Source: Cyclobacteriaceae bacterium (lineage in GTDB: Bacteria > Bacteroidota > Bacteroidia > Cytophagales > Cyclobacteriaceae). From it: DNA of 9,396 bases. The notes under the pieces were generated by a model that did no database searches, had not been told where the DNA came from, and was given only the letters and a program-made list of their open reading frames with translations. The position numbers and the translations under genes were made by a program. The stretch is from assembly GCA_028289505.1 (NCBI GenBank), contig JANQPK010000235.1, positions 1-9,396 of the forward strand. Reading direction: 5' to 3'. Positions 1 to 5,257 of the stretch are shown piece after piece. Position 1 is the first letter of the stretch, and the number at the start of each line of letters is the position of its first letter.

Positions 1-1
1 G

Positions 2-229
2 GGCATATTGGCCAGTGCCACTCTAATCATCGCCATGTTCACCAACTTGATAGTGTTGCCCTCTTTACTGCTGATATTTGATAGTGGCAAGAGGTCAACA
101 GACAGTCACCCGTTGATCGAACATTATGATGAGTTTTACCATGAGGAGAGTGACGAAGAAATCGACATGGATCGGATTCGTCTGACAACCAATGGAAATC
201 AAGAGCAAAAAGAAAAAACCCTGGACTAG
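2..229 (+). CDS. MMPL/RND-family membrane transporter, C-terminal end only (5'-truncated by the window)
   Basis: The frame is open from base 2 to a TAG at 227-229, giving the last 75 or so residues of a longer protein. A hydrophobic helix (ASATLIIAMFTNLIVLPSLL) is followed by a soluble acidic tail (EESDEEIDMD). The pattern 'helix with N-L-x-x-L-P-S-L-L-L, then a PLIEHYDEFY-like acidic tail' resembles the C-termini of Bacteroidota MMPL/RND-type exporters, whose last transmembrane segment ends in NLLLLPSLLL. Such proteins are inner-membrane transporters, often of lipids or hydrophobic compounds; the substrate cannot be told here. The internal ATG and TTG codons near the left edge are not believable starts, because the protein clearly continues upstream. 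The stop directly abuts the ileS start, so the two are probably co-transcribed. The family call rests only on this short tail. Confidence 0.68.
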   Translation, partial: GILASATLIIAMFTNLIVLPSLLLIFDSGKRSTDSHPLIEHYDEFYHEESDEEIDMDRIRLTTNGNQEQKEKTLD

Positions 230-3200
230 GTGGAACCGAAAAAGTACAGCGAATACAAAAACATCGATTTAGGGCAGGTTAGCAAAGAAATCCTATCCTT
301 CTGGCAGCAGAATAAAATTTTTGAAAGGTCGGTTGAAGAAAAAGCTGGTTCCGATACCTTTACCTTTTATGAAGGCCCTCCCAGTGCCAATGGGACTCCG
401 GGTATCCACCACGTGATGGCCCGAACCATTAAGGATATTTTTTGCCGTTACAAAACCATGAAAGGCTATCAGGTCAAAAGAAAAGGGGGATGGGACACCC
501 ATGGCTTACCGGTAGAACTTCAGGTTGAAAAGCAACTGGGCATCACCAAAGACGATATCGGACATAAGATCAGTGTAGAAGACTACAACCAAAAGTGTAG
601 GGAAGCGGTGATGAAATACAAGGATGACTGGGATCGTTTTACCCAAAAAATGGGTTATTGGGTAGACCTTGACAATCCCTACGTTACCTTCGAGAGGCCT
701 TATATGGAGTCGGTATGGAGCTTGTTGAAGTCTTTCTACGATAAAGGGTTGCTTTACAAAGGATATACTATTCAGCCTTATTCTCCCGCGGCCGGAACGG
801 GCCTCAGTTCGCATGAGCTCAACCAACCCGGATGTTATCGTATGGTAAAGGACACCTCAATAGTAGCGCAATTTGAGGTAGAAAGAAGTTCGGGGTCCGA
901 ATTTTTGTTCGAAGCCAACCCTGACATCCCGGTCTTCATGATTGCCTGGACTACCACACCATGGACCTTGCCGGCAAACAGCGCCCTGGCGGTGGGGTCA
1001 AAAATCCAGTATGTATTGGTACGCACATTCAATCAATATACTTTTAAGGAGGTGCAGCTGGTTTTGGCCAAAGACTTGGTTTCGCGCTATTTCAGTGCTA
1101 ACGACGCCACATTTGAGGATTATCAGCCAGGCGATAAAAAAATACCCTTTGAAATCATCAAGGTGTTTTCCGGCCAGGACCTGGTTGGGTTGGATTATCA
1201 TCAACTAATGCCCTATGTCCCGCTTCCCAAACCGGCATTTACGGTAGTGAGTGGGGAATTTGTAACCACCGAAGAGGGAACTGGAATTGTCCACATGGCC
1301 AAAACCTTTGGAGCAGATGACTACAGAACCTCCGAACAATATGGAATTCCTGGGGTACTGGTAAAAGACAGGGAAGGCAAAGAGGTACCTATCGTAGATC
1401 GGAGGGGAAGATTCGTGCAGGAAATATCGGATTTTGCAGGAATGTATGTCAAGAATTATGATGATAAAGATGAGAATGACCCTGCATATCGGTCGACCGA
1501 TGTACTGATATCCATAAAACTCAAAGAGGAAAACAAAGCTTTTAAGGTAGAGAAGTACGAACACTCTTACCCCCACTGCTGGAGGACGGATAAACCGGTA
1601 TTGTACTATCCTCTTGACAGCTGGTTTATTAAAACCACCGCTTATAAAGAACAGTTAGTGGAATTGAATCGGCAGATAAATTGGAAACCGCCATCGACCG
1701 GTACAGGTAGATTCGGCAACTGGTTGGAAAATCTGGTTGACTGGAATTTAAGTCGGTCCCGATTTTGGGGCACCCCATTGCCGATATGGAGGACCGAGGA
1801 TGGGTCCGAGGAGAGGTGTATTGGTTCTTTTGAAGAATTAAGACAGGCTGTGGACCAGTCGGTGGCTCAAGGATTTATGAAAGAATCCCTGAAGGAAGAT
1901 TTTGATCTGCACCGTCCCTTTGTTGATGATGTGATATTGGTGAGTTCCAACGGCCAAAAGATGTTTCGAGAGCCGGACCTGATTGATGTTTGGTTTGATT
2001 CCGGGGCAATGCCTTACGCACAATGGCATTATCCATTTGAGCATAAAAATGAATTTGAGGAGGCGTTTCCAGCTGATTATATATCTGAAGGAGTAGACCA
2101 GACCCGCGGTTGGTTCTTTACGCTGCATGCTATAGCGGGTATGTTATTCGATTCGGTGGCTTTCAAAAATGTCATTGCCCACGGTTTAATCCTGGACAAA
2201 AATGGCAATAAGATGTCCAAAAGGTTGGGTAACGCGGTGGATCCGTTTGAAACCATAGACCAGCAGGGAGCCGATGCCACCAGATGGTATATGATTAGCA
2301 ATGCCAATCCCTGGGATAACTTGAAGTTCGATATTGCTGGTGTTCAGGAAGTAAAAAGGCGCTTTTTTGGTACCCTGCAGAATACTTATGCTTTTTTTGC
2401 CCTATATGCCAATATCGATGGATTTTCTTACCAACAAGATAAACTGGGCGATGAGAGTCTGAGTGAAAGTGACCGTTGGATTATCTCCAGATTGAATAGC
2501 CTGATAAAAGAGGTGGATCAATCTTACAGTGATTATGAGCCTACCAAGGCTGCCAGGGCCATCCAGGATTTCGTGATCGATGACCTCAGTAATTGGTATG
2601 TACGTTTGAACCGTAAGAGATTTTGGGATCCAGCCTCTTTGGGTTCTACAGATAGTAGGGACAAAGTAGCCGCTTATCAAACTCTGTACCAGTGTTTAGT
2701 ACAAGTAGCCAAACTCTCTGCTGCAGTGGCCCCATTTTATGCTGACATGCTGTACCGGGATCTCAACGGAGTAAGTGGCCTGGAACCACACGATTCCGTA
2801 CACCTTAGTGACTTTCCAGTAGTAGTAGAATCTCAAATTGACCCGGAACTAGAGCAAAAAATGAAGCTTGCTCAAAAAACAAGCTCTTTGGTTCACAGTC
2901 TGCGTAAAAAGCATAGAATCAAAGTAAGACAACCACTGACTAAAGTATTGATACCGATTCTGCGCGAGAAAGATAAGCAGCAGATTCAGGCGGTTGAGGA
3001 CCTGATAAAGTGGGAAGTGAATGTTAAACAAGTGGAATATGTGGATGACACTTCAGGAATTTTGGTAAAAAAAGCCAAGCCCAACTTCCGCAAGCTTGGG
3101 CAGCAGTACGGACCATTGATGAAGGACCTGAGCAAACTGATTCAAAATTTCCATCATGATGAGATTAGTGTACTGGAGCAAGGAAGTCAGCTTGAGGTTC

Positions 3201-3586
3201 ATGTTGGTGATCAAACCGTTTACCTGAGTGGAGAGGATGTAGAGATTGTATCAGAGGATATACCCGGATGGTCGGTAGCTAATGATGGCGCATTAACCGT
3301 GGCACTGGATATTACCATCACCGAGGAATTGAAACGGGAGGGGATCGCCAGGGATGTGGTCAACCGGGTTCAGAATCTAAGAAAAGAGATGGGACTGGAT
3401 GTCCAGGATAAGATTAATATCCAAATCCAGAAAAGCAATAACCTGGTTAACCAGGCCTTAGAGACCAACCTTGAATATATCTGCAAAGAAACTCAGGCTT
3501 TGTCCTTAGAACTGAGAGATGAGCTACCGGAGGGGAAAGAATTGGAAATGGATGATGTCAAACTTAAAGTGAGAATAGGAGTTTGA
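230..3586 (+). CDS. ileS: Isoleucyl-tRNA synthetase, eukaryote-like type (IleRS2-like) with GIHH active-site motif
   Basis: Charges tRNA-Ile with isoleucine in the cytoplasm and edits mischarged valine. The 1118 residues are normal for Bacteroidota IleRS. Visible landmarks: class I nucleotide-binding motif GIHH (58-61, in place of HxGH), WDTHG (88-92), CP1 editing domain with the threonine-rich WTTTPWT (240-246) and GTGIVH...GADDY (350-365), catalytic-core segments WNLSRSRFWGTP (505-516) and GVDQTRGWF (621-629), KMSKR loop (661-665), and the anticodon-binding domain from about 747 (SDRW, then SNWYVRLNRKRFW). The C-terminus lacks the cysteine cluster of the zinc domain of ordinary bacterial IleRS1, supporting type 2. 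The start is GTG at 230, directly after the preceding TAG. It is favoured because MEPKKYSEYKNIDL matches the expected N-terminus and an A-rich stretch (200-218) lies just upstream. At 358 a Lys sits where AP is usual after VHxA. lspA begins 7 bases downstream. Confidence 0.97.
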   Translation: MEPKKYSEYKNIDLGQVSKEILSFWQQNKIFERSVEEKAGSDTFTFYEGPPSANGTPGIHHVMARTIKDIFCRYKTMKGYQVKRKGGWDTHGLPVELQVEKQLGITKDDIGHKISVEDYNQKCREAVMKYKDDWDRFTQKMGYWVDLDNPYVTFERPYMESVWSLLKSFYDKGLLYKGYTIQPYSPAAGTGLSSHELNQPGCYRMVKDTSIVAQFEVERSSGSEFLFEANPDIPVFMIAWTTTPWTLPANSALAVGSKIQYVLVRTFNQYTFKEVQLVLAKDLVSRYFSANDATFEDYQPGDKKIPFEIIKVFSGQDLVGLDYHQLMPYVPLPKPAFTVVSGEFVTTEEGTGIVHMAKTFGADDYRTSEQYGIPGVLVKDREGKEVPIVDRRGRFVQEISDFAGMYVKNYDDKDENDPAYRSTDVLISIKLKEENKAFKVEKYEHSYPHCWRTDKPVLYYPLDSWFIKTTAYKEQLVELNRQINWKPPSTGTGRFGNWLENLVDWNLSRSRFWGTPLPIWRTEDGSEERCIGSFEELRQAVDQSVAQGFMKESLKEDFDLHRPFVDDVILVSSNGQKMFREPDLIDVWFDSGAMPYAQWHYPFEHKNEFEEAFPADYISEGVDQTRGWFFTLHAIAGMLFDSVAFKNVIAHGLILDKNGNKMSKRLGNAVDPFETIDQQGADATRWYMISNANPWDNLKFDIAGVQEVKRRFFGTLQNTYAFFALYANIDGFSYQQDKLGDESLSESDRWIISRLNSLIKEVDQSYSDYEPTKAARAIQDFVIDDLSNWYVRLNRKRFWDPASLGSTDSRDKVAAYQTLYQCLVQVAKLSAAVAPFYADMLYRDLNGVSGLEPHDSVHLSDFPVVVESQIDPELEQKMKLAQKTSSLVHSLRKKHRIKVRQPLTKVLIPILREKDKQQIQAVEDLIKWEVNVKQVEYVDDTSGILVKKAKPNFRKLGQQYGPLMKDLSKLIQNFHHDEISVLEQGSQLEVHVGDQTVYLSGEDVEIVSEDIPGWSVANDGALTVALDITITEELKREGIARDVVNRVQNLRKEMGLDVQDKINIQIQKSNNLVNQALETNLEYICKETQALSLELRDELPEGKELEMDDVKLKVRIGV

Positions 3587-3593
3587 AATAGGG

Positions 3594-4196
3594 ATGGAAC
3601 ACCTCCGCTACTACATTATAAGTCTTTTTATTGTATTGATTGACCAGATTTCGAAGTTGATGGTCCATCTCAATATGCGTCTAGGGGAGGAGATTAACGT
3701 GATTGGGGATTGGTTCAGGCTTCATTATGTGTTGAATCCCGGCATTGCTTTTGGTATAGAGTTTGACTTCGAATATGGGAAATTGCTGCTTACCGGATTC
3801 CGAATTTTGGCGGTATGTGGTATTGCATTTTCTATATACCACTTATCACAGCGAAACACAGATCGTATGTTATTGTTGTCCTTGTCCCTGATCCTGGCAG
3901 GTGCTACAGGCAATGTTATAGACAGCACCTTTTATGGGGTAATCTTAGACAATTCCCCTATCAATGCGGTTTCTCCTTGGTTCCACGGACAAGTAATAGA
4001 CATGTTATATTTTCCATTGATTAACGGCACATTTCCCGAATGGCTACCAATTTGGGGTAATCAATCATTTCAATTTTTCCGACCGGTATTCAATTTAGCC
4101 GACGCTAGTATTTTTATTGGGGTCACTTTTATGTTAGTTTTACAGAAGCGTTTTTCTGTGTCAGAGCCATCTTCTCAGGATGGGGCCCTTGCTTAA
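3594..4196 (+). CDS. lspA: Prolipoprotein signal peptidase (signal peptidase II), first copy
   Basis: Inner-membrane aspartyl protease that removes the signal peptide of diacylglyceryl-modified prolipoproteins, after Lgt and before Lnt-type steps. The 200 residues show about four membrane segments (roughly 5-22, 66-84, 92-108, 168-186). Family motifs are intact: LIDQISK (Asp17), LNPGIAFG (Asn48), GNVID (Asp110), GQVIDM (Asp136) and FNLAD (Asp170); Asp110 and Asp170 correspond to the catalytic pair. The two insertions, FYGVILDN...SPWFH and FPEWLPIWGNQSFQFF, are typical of Bacteroidota LspA. ATG at 3594 lies 7 bases after the ileS stop, so the pair is almost certainly co-transcribed; ileS-lspA linkage is common in bacteria. 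A second full lspA follows 12 bases downstream in the same frame. Which copy is the housekeeping enzyme cannot be told from sequence alone. Confidence 0.95.
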   Translation: MEHLRYYIISLFIVLIDQISKLMVHLNMRLGEEINVIGDWFRLHYVLNPGIAFGIEFDFEYGKLLLTGFRILAVCGIAFSIYHLSQRNTDRMLLLSLSLILAGATGNVIDSTFYGVILDNSPINAVSPWFHGQVIDMLYFPLINGTFPEWLPIWGNQSFQFFRPVFNLADASIFIGVTFMLVLQKRFSVSEPSSQDGALA

Positions 4197-4208
4197 AATA
4201 ATAACCAG

Positions 4209-4850
4209 TTGAAATACACTAAATACTTCCTGCTTTCTGTACTAGTGATATTGATAGACCAAGCAGTCAAGTTGGCAGTCTATGATAACATGGCACTAAA
4301 CACGGAGTTTTCGGTGTTCGGTGATTGGTTCAGGATTCATTATATACTAAATAGCGGGATGGCTTTTGGTCTTAAACTGGATTGGCAGTATGGGAAATTG
4401 GTACTTACATTATTCAGGATGGTGGCCATGGTAGCGATTGGTTATTACCTGTTCAGCTTGATCAAAAAAGCAGTACCACCGGGTTTGTGTTGGTGCATAG
4501 CTTTGATCTTAGGAGGGGCAGTGGGCAACTTGATTGATAGTGTTTTTTATGGTGTGTTGTTGAATAACGCACCTTTGGATTCCATCACACCCTGGTTCCA
4601 CGGTCAGGTCATCGATATGCTGTATTTTCCTATAATCCAGACTACTTTACCGGAGTGGTTCCCAATTTGGGCAGGAGAGCGCTTCGAATTTTTTAGGCCA
4701 ATCTTCAACATTGCGGATGCCTCAATATTCATAGGAGTGGTGATCATAATGATCTTTCAGAAAAAATTCTTCCCGGAAAAGCAAACCATAGCGGCTTCTG
4801 GTGAAACGGAAACTAGCCCGGAAAATCAGCAACAGCATACAGTAGAATAG
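4209..4850 (+). CDS. lspA: Prolipoprotein signal peptidase, second tandem copy
   Basis: A complete second signal peptidase II of 213 residues. It aligns with the first copy without a gap over residues 1-188, with about 99 identities (about 53%, counted by hand). All key residues sit at the same numbers: Asp17, Asn48, Asp110 (GNLID), Asp136 (HGQVIDMLYF identical in both) and Asp170 (FNIAD), so activity is expected. The most divergent part is the second membrane segment and loop, residues 71-98. The tail after 188 is unrelated and hydrophilic (Glu, Thr, Gln rich). The start is TTG at 4209: the only later in-frame ATG (residue 28) would remove the first helix and Asp17, and upstream codons lead straight to the stop of copy one (TAA, four codons, TTG). 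The context AAAATAATAACCAG is A-rich, as usual in this phylum. Likely an old tandem duplication, possibly specialised in substrate or inhibitor tolerance. Confidence 0.93.
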   Translation: MKYTKYFLLSVLVILIDQAVKLAVYDNMALNTEFSVFGDWFRIHYILNSGMAFGLKLDWQYGKLVLTLFRMVAMVAIGYYLFSLIKKAVPPGLCWCIALILGGAVGNLIDSVFYGVLLNNAPLDSITPWFHGQVIDMLYFPIIQTTLPEWFPIWAGERFEFFRPIFNIADASIFIGVVIIMIFQKKFFPEKQTIAASGETETSPENQQQHTVE

Positions 4851-4897
4851 CAAATAGCTCCTGCACCTACTGTCTGAGGCAAGTTCCAAATCTCAAC

Positions 4898-4912
4898 TTA
4901 CCCTTCGGGTAA
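4898..4912. other. Small perfect inverted repeat (6-bp stem, 3-base loop)
   Basis: TTACCC-TTC-GGGTAA is a perfect 6-bp stem with a three-base loop, 48 bases after the second lspA stop and just before the heptamer array. It is not followed by a T-run on either strand, so it is not a typical intrinsic terminator. It could stabilise the 3' end of the lspA transcript or simply be part of the repeat region. Confidence 0.4.
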
Positions 4913-4916
4913 ACCC

Positions 4917-5106
4917 CAACTTCCAACTTCCAAATCCCAACTGCACTGTCTCGTCCCTGGTCCCTGGTCCTTCGTCCCTCGTCTCTGGTGCCCTGGTCCC
5001 CTCGTTCCCTAGTTCCCTCGTTCCCTCGTTCCCTCGTCCTTCGTCCATCGCAACCCGCAACCTGCAACCCACTCATAACTCATAACTTATAACTCACAAC
5101 TAACAA
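4917..5106. repeat. Degenerate, phase-keeping heptamer/octamer array
   Basis: The stretch parses almost completely into 7- or 8-base units. Bases 4917-4944 hold four heptamers (CAACTTC twice, CAAATCC, CAACTGC). After nine irregular bases, 4954-5106 parse into 21 contiguous units. First come TCCCTGG/TCCTTCG/TCCCTCG/TCTCTGG types, then octamers TGCCCTGG, TCCCCTCG, TTCCCTAG and TTCCCTCG three times. Next are TCCTTCG and TCCATCG, then CAACCCG, CAACCTG, CAACCCA, then CTCATAA twice, CTTATAA, CTCACAA and CTAACAA. The motif changes in blocks while the seven-base register continues unbroken from 5037 to 5106. Read on the minus strand the units are G/T/A-rich, for example GGGTTG and TTATGAG. Similar short-period strings occur between genes in some Bacteroidota, from memory; the function is unknown. 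Confidence 0.88.
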
Positions 5107-5239
5107 CTGCTCTCAAATCTTACATACGCTAAGTATTGAACCGGTTTACCTTCGTTGTCATCCCTGAAACCAATACTTTGTTTTTGATAGTAAAACCAGC
5201 TTTTCGCATTGTCTGAGGCCGCTTTTAGCTATCAGAGAT

Positions 5240-5247
5240 AAAAAAAA
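5240..5247 (+). promoter_or_regulatory. A-run leader (probable translation-initiation enhancer) for the fibre gene
   Basis: Eight consecutive A residues lie ten bases before the ATG at 5258, and no Shine-Dalgarno-like GGAGG is present. Bacteroidota commonly use A-rich leaders in place of Shine-Dalgarno pairing, so this supports the ATG at 5258 as the start. The ATG at 5253 is in a different frame and is not used. Confidence 0.45.
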
Positions 5248-5257
5248 CCTAGATGCA

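Larger units (their letters stand above)
4851..5257. other. 407-base intergenic region without a credible gene
   Basis: This gap separates the ileS-lspA-lspA cluster from the fibre gene. I see no tRNA or rRNA and no protein-like reading frame. A minus-strand frame at 4867-5076 is open only because the sequence is a short-period repeat, and its product is a low-complexity Arg/Gly/Glu string. The region contains a small hairpin (4898-4912), a heptamer array (4917-5106), a less repetitive stretch from 5107 to 5239 that presumably holds the fibre-gene promoter, and an A-run before the start codon. No GC-rich hairpin followed by a T-run, as expected for an intrinsic terminator, was found after the second lspA. 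The plus strand of the repeat part is strongly pyrimidine-rich and poor in G. Confidence 0.75.

Noticed and set aside
4898..4912. Intrinsic terminator after the second lspA
   Set aside because: The 6-bp hairpin is real, but there is no T-run after it on either strand, so it does not meet the usual criteria.
4867..5076. Minus-strand 69-residue open frame (Arg/Gly/Glu/Thr-rich)
   Set aside because: It is a translation of the heptamer array. The product is low-complexity with no domain, and the openness follows from the seven-base period avoiding stops.
4917..5106. CRISPR array
   Set aside because: Units are 7-8 bases with no spacers, far from the repeat-spacer layout of CRISPR.
5155..5180. 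Possible Bacteroidota-type promoter (TTG ... TACTTTG) upstream of the fibre gene
   Set aside because: The -7 element lacks one base compared with TAnnTTTG and the spacing to the TTG is about 16 bases, shorter than usual. It is a weak match that could arise by chance.
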